Shown piece by piece: positions 24,511 through 39,370 of a stretch of 64,000 nt of DNA. The number at the start of each line of letters is the position of its first letter. The first letter of the stretch is position 1. This stretch comes from Piromyces finnis (Eukaryota > Neocallimastigomycota > Neocallimastigomycetes > Neocallimastigales > Neocallimastigaceae). The stretch spans positions 246,501 to 310,500 of the forward strand of contig MCFH01000053.1 of NCBI GenBank assembly GCA_002104945.1, read 5' to 3'. The notes beneath the pieces were generated by a model. That model was not told the DNA's origin. It saw nothing but the letters and a program-made list of their open reading frames with translations, and did not search any database. A program made the translations under genes and the position numbers.

Positions 24511-25463
24511 AAAGATAATTAATTAAAAACAAAAAAAAAAAAAAAGAATAAAAAATTGTTTTAAAACTCAAAAGAATTATTAGTTTTTATATAAAAAAAA
24601 ACAGTAATTATGTTATTTTATATTACAATTTCCTAAACGTTTAACAACCGAGTTAACCTTTTAGATGGTTTTTAATATATTAAATAAATTATCTATGGTG
24701 TAAAACAAAGGATGGCTATTTCCTTTCTATGTTGTTTAATATTTCTACTTTTATTAATGTTTTAAATAAATGTAAGAAATATTAAAATTAGTAGGTATTT
24801 AATTTCAAAAAAAATACTCTAGTATTGAAATTCCCTTTTAACAAACATCTTTTTTTTTAAAAAAAAAAAATTTCTAAATTTCTTTAAACATTTACAGTAC
24901 AAAAAGTAGTATTTTTTTTTTTTTTCTGTCATATCCATGGAAATAAATTTTAATGAATCATCATATCATCCTACCTAATATTTCTTTTTTTTTTTTTTTA
25001 ATTTAAAAATAAGAAATGTATATTTCACACACACACACATCAAATAGATAAGGTAAAATTAATCAGTTAATATCTTTATACAATTTTAATATATATATAT
25101 ATTAAAATTGTATAAATTATTATTTTATATTTTATGTATGATTTATCGAATTTTTTTTTTTTATTATTTTATTTCAAGTGTCAAACTTTTTTATAAAAAT
25201 ACAATAGTTTTTTTATTGTAATGGTAAAAATTTTTAAAATTTTAATTTTAATGGTATTAGTATAAAAAAAATAATATTAATAATTTAAAAATTTTATTAT
25301 ATAAATATATAGAGTAAATATCGTACAAAAAAAATTTTTTTTTTTCAAGGTTTTAAAGAATAAAAAATAAAAAAATAAAAAATTATTCCATTTAAAATTT
25401 TTAAAGGATATAATTCTACATATTTATTTATTATATATATATTATATTAATTTATTTAGTCAG

Positions 25464-25600
25464 ATAAATAAATAGGATATAAAATGAAAAAAGTTAAAAA
25501 AAAAAAAAAAAGAAATATATATATAGATAAATAAATAGGATATAAAATGAAAAAAGTTAAAAAAAAAAAAAGAAATATATATATAGATAAATAAATAAAT
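25464..25600. repeat. Tandem duplication of about 70 bp
   Basis: The segment GATAAATAAATAGGATATAA, continuing through AAATGAAAAAAGTT, an A run and GAAATATATATATA, occurs twice in tandem, differing in the length of the A run. Confidence 0.85.
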
Positions 25601-25772
25601 TAAAACAGGATATTTTTTTTTTTTTTACGAAATAATTAAAAATAAAATATAATAAAATTTTGGGATAATACTTTTAATTAGATATTTATGTTTTTTGTTT
25701 TTTGAAATAATATAAACAATATATTTTTTTTAAGGATAAAATAGTTGTATATTGAGTTTTTTTTTTTTTTTT

Positions 25773-28418
25773 TTAATCCATTTCCATATCAATATCTTCA
25801 TCATCCGTCGAATGTTCTTGTTCAGGATTTTGATAAAAATAATCCTCTTCATTATGCTCTTCATCAACTTCCGCTTTATCATGACTAGGTATCATTCCAT
25901 TTTTTGGTGAACTATTAATAATAACAGTTCGACTTTCTGGTAATACTGCTGTTGATGGTGGGATTCCAGTTGGTGAAAATTTTGCTGATGCATTTGATGT
26001 AGACTTTGATGATACTTTTAATTCAAATAGATTTTTCTGTTTAAAAGTTGTGACTTGTTTAGGATCAGAATCTCCAGATTTAGGAGTTGAGGTGACTAAA
26101 GATGGAGAAAGGTTAGTTTCTTTGGATTTTTGACTTTCTTTAGAAATTAAAGGTTGTTGTTGTTGCTGCTGCTGCTGCTGATAGGAAGAAACAGTGGATT
26201 TATTGGAGGATTGGGATGGTTTTGGTGTAACTTCTAAATAATCTTCATCATCTTGTTTATTTAACACTGGAGAGGAAAGAAGATCAACGGAAGAAGAAAA
26301 AGAATTACGTCTTATACTATTAACTTCACTTACAAATGGTGATGAAAATTTCATTTCCGTTAAATTATTACTGAATGAGGATATATTGGAAATATTATTA
26401 GAATCTAAATTATTATTTAATTCGGAGGTGGACGTTGTCTTACTCTTAAATATAAGATTGGGTGATTGTTGTAATAAATCACTGGGTATATCATTGGTGG
26501 TGTTTGGTGTAATCCCTACAATAGGGGGTGAAGTTGGAGAATGCTTAGTTTGAATTAAGAATGGATTGAAAACTTCTTTCTTGAAAGAATTGAGCTTTAG
26601 TCTCTTAGGTTCATTATATAATCCTTCATCGGTCATTTTATTATTCTGTTCCGAAGGATCATAAGAAGAGGGAGCATTTGCTGTATCAAAATGAATATTT
26701 TTTGATTTTCCTTTATTATTACTTTCTTCTTCTGTGGATTTCTTTTTATTTTTTTCATAGGTAGTAGCAAAACAACTTAATAAATCTTGCTGAAGTACAG
26801 ATTTTGTTTTAACTTTATGACTACTGCTACCAACATTAGTATCTCCAGTGTTAGAGCTTTGATCATCTTTAGTACGATCACTATTGGTATTTAGATCATT
26901 TTTAGAAGAGTCAATTGTAAGCGACTTGATCTTATTATTATCCACATTATCTGCTTCACCTCGACTATGTCGCCTATTTTTTATAAGAGATCGAATAATA
27001 CTGGAAACACTTGTACTAGTCGAAGCAATGCCTGAGGAAGCTGGCTTTTCTAAAGAAGGATTATTTGAGGAACTTTTCGATTCAATATTATCCTCGGGTA
27101 AGGAGGTACGACGACGATTAATAATATCACTAATGATATGATGATTAGATGGTGAGGTAAGAATAATATCAGATAAACTATCATCTTTACTAAGAGAATA
27201 CGGTTTGATTTCAGATCTTAAAGGTGAACTCAATTTTATTGTTGATGTTGAATTATTAGGATCATTGATATCAGGAGATGAATATGGAAAATCTTCTCTA
27301 CCTCCATTACCCATCTTTAAAAAGAAATAATAATCCTTAAGGTAATTTTGGTTAAAAATGTATGTGCTTTTTTCTTTGTCTTTCGTTAGCATTCCCATGG
27401 TTGTAGAAGAATACTTATCTTTTGACGTTGCAAAACTTTCTAGAAATTGTTGCGGTATTGGTGTTTTTAATGAGCTTTCTTCTTTACTACTATTTGATGA
27501 TGCTGACGAAAACACTAAATTTGTTATTTTTTGTTTACTAGGAGTCATAGTATCCAGTATATTCTTCTGATATAAAGGTGACTCATCATCAACACTATGA
27601 TCCTCATTAAAACTAGTATCTTTACCAATAAATGATGTTGATGCACCAAATCGGCCATTTAATTTACCAGTGGTTATTCCATTCAATGAATCGGTATTAT
27701 TAAACCTTGTTATTAAATTATTTCCTTTCATTTTAGCTGCTTTCATGGGAGGTGATAAACGATTCTTTGTTTCCATTGAATATTCATTTATAGTATCTTT
27801 AGAAGAGTCTTTTGGTAATTGTTTTGATTTAAGGGAAGAATATGTAGGTGTTGGTGTTGTATCTGACAGAATAGATGAATTATTGGCATTTTGTAATGGG
27901 GTATATATGCTATAATCACTATAGTTGATAAATGGATTAGTACTTGATTTTTCTAATTTATTATTCATTGGATTTATTGTTGGAGTAATATCAGGATCAG
28001 GGAATTTATAATCTTTTGACATAAAATAATTAATATTAACAGGTGATTTATCAAATATTGTATCTTTGCTTTCTTTTATTAGAGAACTACCATTATTATC
28101 ATCTTTAATGTTACTATCTTCATTATTGCTATCATATGAACAAATTTCCATACTAACATCTTTCGTATCATCTTCATTATTTTGATAATTGCTATTAATA
28201 TTAAACTCAATATTTGAAATTTCATCTTCATCTTCACAATTGTCTAATAGATAGGAAAATCCGAGTTCATTCAGTAATTCATATTCAGGTAGTGCACATC
28301 TTTCATCAACATCGTCATTTAATTTCATTTCCATTTTGATATCATCTATAATAATATATTAAAGTATTTATTAATATTATGAAAATATTTTCTTTTATTT
28401 TTTTTTCTTCTAAAATAA

Positions 28419-28466
<48 letters not shown>

Positions 28467-30311
28467 ACTATCATTAATGATAGTATAAAAATTTATATTT
28501 TCACTATATATATACCACTTAAAAATTTAAATCCAACGCCTTTGCTCATACTAATATTTGGTAATTCCTCAAGAGCTCTTTTTAACATTTCTGCACAAAA
28601 GCTATCTTCTGGATTTAATACCAATGCCTTTTATTATAAAAATATTTAATAATAGAAATATATATATTTTTTATTATTAATTATTAAAAATAAAGTATTT
28701 TTAATTTCTAATTATTACTGAATAAATACTAACACTGTGATAATTATAAATAGCTTCATCAAGATTTCCTTCAATTTGATGGATAAATGCCATAGCACTA
28801 TAAGCTTGAGAATTTGATGGATTTATTGAGAATACTTTTTCAAATTGTTCTTTTGCTTTATTATAATTTCTAATTGTTATTGAATTATTTTAAATAAATT
28901 CAAATGAATTAAAAAAAAAATAAATTTTTAGTAAATTTGAATGTAACTTCATCTTATTAATGATAAACGTCAACGTTGAAGTCAATATACATACCTAATC
29001 TTTCTATAAGCATGGCCTAAATTACAAAGAGTTACCTCCCATGAATTTAATCTCGATTGAATGGAATTAACATATTCTAATGCTTTTTCAAAATATGTAA
29101 TCGCTTTATTATATCTATCATAATATAATTTAATTTTGGAATAATTATTTTAATAATTAGTAATTCCATTAATTCAACTTTTCTCATTTTATCGATTTAC
29201 GAGTTTTAACATACTCTTTTTTATTATAATAAAGAACACCTAGTTCATTTAAAAGGGTAGGATCAGAATCACATATACTATAAGCAACAGTTAAAAATCC
29301 TTCAGCCAATTGAATATTATTTATTTGTAAATGTTGCATTCCTATAAACATTGCTGGAAGATGAATTCTTTAATTAAAATATTTTAAAAAATTATTCAAT
29401 CAATAGTATATATAGAGATATTAATTATTAAATATAATAAAAATAAAAAAATTAATTTAAATATAATAATAAAATAAATAAAGTTCTAGAAAGATAGATA
29501 GATTAATAAATTGATAATAATTTATACTATACCCTTGAAATAATTTAGCAGCTGTAGAATATGCAAGAATTGCTTGATCATGTTCAGATTCAGCAGCAAA
29601 TGAATGAGCAAATCCTATCCACGCTGATCCAAATGAAGAACATATAGTAGAGGATTTGCTATTTTATTTGGTTTTATTTAATTTAATTATATTTTGTATA
29701 GTTTAAATTTGTTAATTATTTATAATTTATGATTAATATTAAATATAATACATATATAATAAAATAAATACCTGAAATATCTTCTTGCTTCTGAACTTTG
29801 ACCAATTAATAAATAATAACAACCAACTGAATACCATGATATTTCATGTTCCGGATAATACTCAATTAACTGATGAGATAAATAAAATAAATCATTCTTC
29901 TTTTGAAGTTCAAATAAACAAACTATATGAAGTAATATACTATCCATATTAAATTTATCATTTTCTAAAATTCTATTTCATTTAATAAAAATGGAAAAAA
30001 TTAACAATTGATGATTTAATTATAGTATTTATATTACTATTTAAAATAATAGTATACCTTGTAGTTAATTCTAAACATTCTTTAAATTTACTTTGGGTAT
30101 AATATTTATTTGCTTGACTTAAAATAATGTCAGAATTACTACCAAGATAAAAGTCTTTATCAAGTCTTTCTAATGCTAAGTTTATATCATCAAGATATTT
30201 ATACTTTAAAAATAAAATAAAATAAAAAAAAGCATATTAAATGTAAATAATTTGAATTTTGATTAAATACATTTATAATATTTTTTTTCTTTATAAAATA
30301 ATATAAAATAG

Positions 30312-30367
<56 letters not shown>

Positions 30368-31821
30368 TTCACAAATATTATTATTTAAAATGTTAACCTT
30401 TTTGATTTTGGATATATATAATAATTTTATCAATTCTCCTTCAATTGTATCATTAAATTTTAATGACTGTATAAGATTCCATTCTTCATTTATATTATTA
30501 ATACAGAATAGTAATAAATAAAAAAAGTTGTTAAATAATCATTATTTCAATAAATAATACTTTTATATCATTATTACCTTCATCATTAGTTAACATATAA
30601 TTTGATATTAATAAATTATACGCCTTTATTAATAGCAATAATAATAATAATAATGTTAAGTTTTACTTTTAAAATTTATATATGTATTAGTATTTTTATA
30701 ATTATGATAAAGCTTACTTCATAACAATTAATATCGATTTGTAAAGCTTTTTTTAGAGAATCTTTAGCTTTATCATACTGTTTTTGTTTCGAATATATTA
30801 ATCCTTTTAAATAGTATAGCGTTGCTTCCAACTTATATTAAAAGATAATTAATTTTAAAACATCAAAATATTATTTTTTATTTTAAATTGATTTGTCTTT
30901 AATATTACATATTCTTTTTATTTATAAAATACTTACTTTTATTCCTTTTTCAATTTTTACTGATTTTTTCTCTTTAACATCTGAATCATCTAACTCTAAA
31001 ATATCTAATGCTTCTTGCCACTTTTCAAGTTGTATCTTTTAAATACATAGGTAACATATGTAATTTTATTAAATGAAAATTAAGAATAGATTTACTTTTA
31101 ATTGGTTATATTCTCTTAGATTTATCTCTAATTGTTTTTATTTAAAAAAAAAAATGATTTATACTTCGCATTGAACAGCTAATATACGACATCTTAAACT
31201 TTTTAAAACTAATTTATCTTTTAATAATAAGTGTTCAACCCTTGGGTATTGTTTCAATAAAAAGTATATTTGTGCTAACCAGTATATATCACTTGGATCA
31301 TCTTTTTTATTAAAAGAATTATTATGGATTTTTAAATAAAATTATAACTTTAATATAAAAAGTTTTTTTTTTTTTTTTTTTTTCATATTATTTTTAATTT
31401 CTATATTTTTATTTAATTTTTATTTTTATGTTCATTATCAAAGTAAATTTAGATATTAACCTGTAAGACTGTGAATTTTTTCTCCCCAAAATGCTGCAGT
31501 TGAAAATAAATGTTGTTCAATTGCATCATGCCTAAAAATTCTTAATTTGTCTATTAATGATTTTTTATTTTTTTGGGTATGAATATTTATATTGTTATGA
31601 ATTTTAACATTAGAATCAGTTTGAGAATTCTTGGAATTAGTACGATATTTATTTGTTTTTCTAATTGTTGGAAGAGTTTTTATTTCAGTTGAATCTCTTT
31701 CTACTGATTTTTTATTCAAATTTGAATTCTTTAAAACCGATTTTATAGATTTTCTCTTTTTTTTGTCTTCCTGTGATAATGAGGAGGCATCACTATTTTT
31801 TTGAGTTGCTGCCATATTCAT
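25773..31821 (-). CDS. CDC16: Anaphase-promoting complex subunit 6 (CDC16) with a giant C-terminal tail
   Basis: Fourteen exons, 5' to 3' on the minus strand: 31461-31821, 31165-31301, 30937-31035, 30718-30831, 30578-30623, 30398-30483, 30058-30203, 29772-29972, 29533-29658, 29215-29367, 28995-29114, 28734-28869, 28516-28627, 25773-28345. The sum is 4410 bases, 1469 residues. Residues 1-612 match APC6: [20 protein letters not shown] near 91, [20 protein letters not shown], and TPR repeats with [39 protein letters not shown] and [11 protein letters not shown]6 is a TPR scaffold of the cell-cycle ubiquitin ligase APC/C. The last exon adds about 857 Ser/Asn/Asp-rich residues with a poly-Gln run (DNA about 26157-26183) and about 23 Ser/Thr-Pro sites. 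Human CDC16 is about 620 residues. The 28516-to-28345 junction is in frame (G|AT) with canonical GT-AG. Confidence 0.92.
28424..28465. repeat. Poly(A/T) tract of about 41 bases in the last CDC16 intron
   Basis: A long pure A run on the + strand (T on the coding strand) lies in the intron between the last two CDC16 exons. A similar run of about 43 A is at 30311-30353 in another CDC16 intron. Confidence 0.9.
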
Positions 31822-34800
31822 ATGCGTAACTAATAAATAACTTATTCTATATCAATCAATATTTCTCATTATTAAATTACAAATTTTGAAATTCAAAATT
31901 TTTAAAAATTTTACTTCACAATTCCTAATTATATAATTTAAAATAAATAGATATTTTAAATAAAATTAATTTAAATAATGAATAAATTAAAAATGGATAA
32001 TTTATAATTAATATTTAATTTTATTTTATAAATTTTAATAATATATTCATTATGCTTTTTAAATTTTTCTTTAATAAATTTAATATAATTTATAATTTAG
32101 TATAAAATTTAAAAAAAAAAAAAAAAAGAAAATTTCAAAAGCTTTTTTTTTTCCACTTTAACAGATATTAAATAAAAAGTGAAAGAGTTTTTTTAGTATG
32201 TATAGTTTGATAGTTTGACAACAATTTATTTAAATCCTATATAACTTTCTATATATGGATAAATTTTAATTTTAATTTCTTTTTTTGTATATATATATAC
32301 ATATGAAATTCAACAATTCTTATGTATAGAAATAAACGAATAACTTTTTATACTTGTGCCAATTTATATAATTTACTAAAATAAAAAAAAATAGAAATAT
32401 TAATAATACATTATTAACTTTTTTATCTGAACATCTGAACTATTCCTATTTTATATGTATAATTTATCATTTAGTGATTTTAAAAACTAAGTTTTTTTTT
32501 TTTTTTTGTTTCAGTTTTAATATGAAAAAAGATGAAGTTTAAACATTAAAAAGGCATGTATTTTCTATATTATCAATTATTCTTTTATAATTAAATAAAA
32601 TAATATTCAAAAAAAAAAAAAAAAATATTAACTTTAAATTTGTAATTATGTTTTTTTTTTTTTTTTTTTGACCTTTATAACTTTATATAAATAAATATTA
32701 AGAAATAAAAATTTTAATTTATTTATAATAATATTAAATACTTTTATTATAAAAATTATATGTTTTAATATAATTAAAATTATTATTAAAATATTTTTTA
32801 TATAATTGAAAACTCTTTTGTTAAAATGAATATACAATATGTGAGAAAAAAGTGATTATAATTTATTATTTTTGATTAATATTAATTAATATATGCATAT
32901 TTGTGTATATAAATTAATTGATATATAAATTTGTTTATAAAATATAATATCATACATTATACAGTTATTTTTTTAATATTATTTTCACCTATATATTTTA
33001 TTAAAATATTTATATATAATTTATTCATATCGAAACCTTTTTTTTTGTTTAGTTTGTGTAAGTAGTAATATAGAGATATAGATATATATTATATTTTCTT
33101 TGCTAATATGATATTTCTAAACATTGTAAAAGAACTTTTTAATTATTTCTGAAATGAACACAAAATTCTTGTAATTGTCATACAATTCATCTTTAGTAGT
33201 ACAAAATTCATTCTAGTAATTTATTGTAAATTAGTCCAAGACTTTGAACTTACTTTTTATAATCTTTCTTTAGCTTAAAATAAATACATCTTGTATATTT
33301 GATATGTTTTAAATGATAGTTATTTAAAAAATATGAATTATAATAATTTATTTAAACAAATTATAATACAAGTATATGTTTATAACATTAATTACAATTA
33401 TTTTCGTAAAATCAAACCTAATTTTATTTTTTAAGTTTTAATTATCAAAAAATATATATATAGCAAGTATATAAATATTATAGACATATTTAATTAATCA
33501 TAAATTATAAAAGAAAATTTTCTATAAAATAGGTTAGATTATATAAATAAGAGTTTATTAAAATTATATTTACTTTATTAAATATTTGCCCAAAAAAAAA
33601 AAAGAAAGAGAAAAATAATGTTAAAAAAAAATCATATAAAAATTTGAATGATGATTAATTGTAATAAGCTAATAAAATATAAATCTATATTTATAAAAGA
33701 ATTTAAAACATAAAACATATTAAATGAAATAATATTTGATATCATACTATTAACTTTAAAAAAAATTTAAAAATTATCAATTATTAAAAAAAAAGAATTA
33801 TAATAGATGAAATTATAAGGATGAAGATTAATAAAAATAATATATAATATGAATTATATTAATATGTAGCTGTTTGAATTTAATATTCATCAAAAATATA
33901 AATGGTTTTATTCTTTGTACAATACTATAATGAATTATAATTATATTTAAACATTTACAGGATTCCATCATAATATAATTTATAGGATCATATAATGAAC
34001 ATAGAGATAAAAAAAAAAACTATTTTAAACATATATCAAGGAAAGGTTCATATTTTCTCTATATTTCATAAAAGATAGCTTCAATAGATTATTTATAAAA
34101 TATAAACCTTATCTATATTTTAAAAATATTAAATGTCTTTAAAAAAATATATTTTAATATTACTATTAAGTAATTATGATTACAATAGTTAATAATAATA
34201 ATGATTTATTAAATGTCAAAAATAATTTTAAAGATGAGAAAATCTCCAAATTTTAATTACTATTTTTTGTTACTTTTATATACAATTAAGATTTATTAAT
34301 TTCTTGTGTATTTAATATGTCATATTTTCTGAAAATTTAATTTTATGTAAAGTAAAACTTTAATGAAGCAATAATATTATTATTTTGATATCTGCTACAC
34401 CAATATTTAATATTATTCAAAAAAAATTTTTTTTATTAATTTTTTTTTTTTTTTATTTTCTATAATTAAAAATTAGTATAAAGTAATGTTTCTATATTGT
34501 TTTTTAATATTAAAATGTTTATTATATAATAAAATTACATATATTAATTGCCAATTACAATAAATAATTATTTGTTAAATAAATTAATGAGTCTAAATGA
34601 CTTACATTAAATAATATATAAAATAATATTAATTTTAATCTCCATTTACATATTTAATATATTTCATCATAAAACATTCTTAATAAATATTAAATCAAAC
34701 AATAATTTAATATCCAAAAAAAGTAGTTTTTTTATTGACGTAATTGTGTAACACTGTTTATTATATATTTGGAAATAAATATTACATTTTTTATATAATA

Positions 34801-35294
34801 AAACATCAACTCATTAATAAATATCATTTTTTAATTTAAAATTTGACCGTTTTTTCTAATATTAAATTAATACATATATATTGACCAATGACATTTTAAG
34901 TTTCATTTAAAATATTATTGTAAAAATACAATATAAATTAAAATCATATTAAAATATAAATAATAATTTATTTTATTGATTAAAAAGTTAAAATAAAATT
35001 AACATTATCTTTCTTTTTAATTTCGTAATTATTTTTTTTTTAATCAATTTACTCTTATTTTAAAAATCTGATATATATATTAAGCTATTCTCTTTTTTTT
35101 TTAACATCAAGTTAAATTTTTTGTATATATTAATTATTTTTATAAAATATTGTAATTTGTATTATAATTAGTTTAATTATAAAATTATTTAATATACCTT
35201 TGTAAAATAAAATAATATTAATTAATAGTAAAGCAATATTCAATTTGTAAAATAAAATAATATTGAATTAATAGTAAAGCAATATTCATTTAAG
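31822..35294. other. Divergent intergenic region between CDC16 and CotH2
   Basis: About 3.5 kb separating two divergent start codons. It is A/T-rich, and no gene, RNA or mobile element is recognised apart from the duplication at 35199-35289. The promoters of both genes must lie here. Confidence 0.7.
35199..35289. repeat. 45-bp tandem duplication in the CotH2 leader
   Basis: TTTGTAAAATAAAATAATAT, continuing to GTAAAGCAATATTCA, occurs at about 35199-35243 and again at 35244-35289. The second copy ends five bases before the start codon. Confidence 0.9.
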
Positions 35295-37761
35295 ATGTTG
35301 AAAAAAATTTTAGTATCGCTATTAGCAGGTAATAATTAATAAAGAAAATTTCTAGAATAAAATTAAAGATGTTTTTATATATGTGCATTGCAATTTATTC
35401 AAAATATTTTTAATGAAAACATATTAAAGCTAAAAAGAAATAAAAAGGATACTGACAATAAAATTTAAATTTTTTTTTAATACTTATATGTAAAGTTTAC
35501 TGCGTATCAGCTAAAAGTGATTTCATTGGTAATAAAAAAGACAGAGTAAAACTTTTTGAATTAACTGATAATGAAGTAGCTGTATTTAGAATAAACTTAC
35601 CATCAGAAGAATTTGCTCAATTAAAAGAAGATGCTCAATTTACTTTTGGTGGCTTCGGAGGATTTAATGCCACTGAAGGTGGTCCAGGCTTTGGAGGCTT
35701 CGGTGGATTCGGTGGTTTCAATAATACTGAAGGTGGTCCAGGAGGCTTTGGAGGCTTCGGTGGATTCGGTGGTTTCAATAACACTGAAGGTGGCCCAGGA
35801 GACTTCGGTGGCTTCGGTGGTTTCGGTGGTTTCAATAATACTGAAGGTGCTCCAGGAGGCTTCGGTGGATTCGGTGGTGATTTTGGTGATTTTAGTTTTG
35901 GCGATTTTAGTTTTGGCAACTTCAGTTTTGGAGGTGATATGTTTGGAAGTGATGATGCTTTTAAAACTAAAAATGCTACTTTATCTGTTGAATTAAATGG
36001 GTAAGTTTATTATGAATTAAAGAAATTATATATATAATATAAAATATAAATAAAAAAAATATTAATTAATAATGATTATTAAAATAAATGTCTAAAAAAT
36101 ATCATATTTAAAATAGTAAAAATAAAGAATTTGATAAAGTAACAGTATCCTTAGGTGGAAGTTCATCTCGTTCATTTGGTAAACAAGGTTATAATTTAAA
36201 AATTCGTGGTAAAAAAGATTTATACGGTGTTACTCAATTCAGACTTCGTCCAGATGCTCGTGAAGCTACTTATTTAAGATCAAAATTAGTTTGTGATATG
36301 CACAATCGTTTAGGTCTTCCTTCAATTTCTGCAAATTATGCTACCTTATATATTAATGATGAATATATGGGTTTCTACATCTTAATGGATTCTATTAAAT
36401 TACCATGGATTGAAGCAGAATTTGATGATAAGGATTCTACTTCATTATATCAATGTAAAAATATGAATAATAATTTAACAGTTAAAACATCTTCTAATGG
36501 TTGTGTTAATGAAAATGAAGAAGTTACTGATAATTCTGAATGGATTGAATTATTAACACGTCTTGATGCAGCTGAATCAGCTGAAGATATTGAAGATATT
36601 TTTGATGTTGATCAATTTTTAACCGAAATTGCTTATGAATATTTAGCTGGTTCATGGGATCATTATCTTAACTTTGGACATAATTTCTATATGTATAAGC
36701 CAAAGAATGATAAATGGAAGTTCCTTTTATACGATTTTGATGGAGAAATTGGACAAGATGTCTCATTAGCTAGTGGATTTGGAAAACAAAATGTTAACAC
36801 TGATTATCCATCATACTCATTTGCAGAATGGACAAAACAACGTCATCTTATTGATATTTTAATTTTAAAGGATTCTACTCGTTTTGATAATATTCTTAGA
36901 AACTTTGTTACAGAAGTTTTCAATCCAGCTACTCTTTTCCCACGTATTGATGAATTAAAAGAATTCATTAGACCATATGTTGAATTAGATAAGATTCCAG
37001 ATGAAAATGGCAAATATCCAGGAAGACTTAATGAAGGAGCCAGTGATTATTCATTAGCTCAATGGGAAGCTAATTCTGAATTTACATCTATTAACACTAC
37101 CCAAGGAAGTAAAGCTTATGGTTTAAAATACTGGATTCTTGCTAAATATAGATATGTTTGTAAAGCCTATGAAATGGAATGTGATGCAAAATATTTGGAT
37201 GAAAACTTTGAATACAGTATTGATAAAGAAGTTGAATATGTTGATAGAGGATTCGGAGGATTTGGAGGATTTGGAGGACAAGGTCAAGGTCAAGGTCAAG
37301 GACAAGGACAAGGACAAGGTTTCCCAGGTGGTGGTCAATTCCCAGGTGGTCAAGGTCAAGGACCAGTTGCTCCACCAACCACTACTCCATCTACTACTAC
37401 TCAACCAATTACTCCACCAACTACTACTCCATCTACTACTCAACCAACTGAAGAACCAGAACAACCACAAACATATAAATGTTGGGCTGAATTCATTGGA
37501 TATCAATGTTGTTCAGCTGAAAACACCGATGTCTATTTACACGACAGCAATGGTGATTGGGGTTATGATTTCGATACAAATGAATGGTGTGGTATTACTC
37601 CATATACTGAAAAAACTAATGATGAATGCTGGTCAGAAGAACTTGGTTATCCATGTTGTAAAGATTGTACAGTTTATGAAACTGATGAAAGTGGAGAATG
37701 GGGTTATGATTTTAAAAACATGCAATGGTGTGGTATTCAATCCTACTGCCCACTCAATTAA
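35295..37761 (+). CDS. CotH-kinase protein with two fungal dockerins (CotH2)
   Basis: Exons 35295-35328, 35496-36000 and 36117-37761 encode 727 residues, with the same phases as CotH1. The signal peptide is MLKKILVSLLA|VYCVSA. Exon 2 carries a Gly/Phe-rich insert of about 90 residues (repeated GGFGGF and NNTEGGPG) between a conserved FRINLPSEEF motif and KTKNATLSVELNG. The CotH domain has LGGSSSRSFGKQGYNLKIR, LRPDAREATYLRSK and YDFDGEIG near 387. A (GQ)n Gly/Gln-rich segment and a PTTTPS linker precede two dockerins (about 634-672 and 682-725). Residue 218 is Val (GVT) where the other three paralogues have Arg (GRT). Probably secreted and cellulosome-associated; enzymatic role unknown. Confidence 0.92.

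Positions 37762-39370
<1,609 letters not shown>

Larger units (their letters stand above)
23646..25772. other. Convergent intergenic region between CotH1 and CDC16
   Basis: About 2.1 kb shared by the 3' ends of two convergent genes. It is A/T-rich with two minisatellites (24231-24510 and 25464-25600) and a small (CA)n tract near 25027. No gene is seen. Confidence 0.7.

Noticed and set aside
25773-28334. Stand-alone 853-residue Ser/Asn-rich gene
   Set aside because: The ORF has an in-frame upstream acceptor at 28346-28347 and joins in phase with the last TPR exon, so it is better explained as the terminal exon of CDC16.
36298-37761. CotH2 starting at an internal Met
   Set aside because: The frame is open upstream to an acceptor at 36115-36116, and the signal-peptide exon and exon 2 are clearly present.
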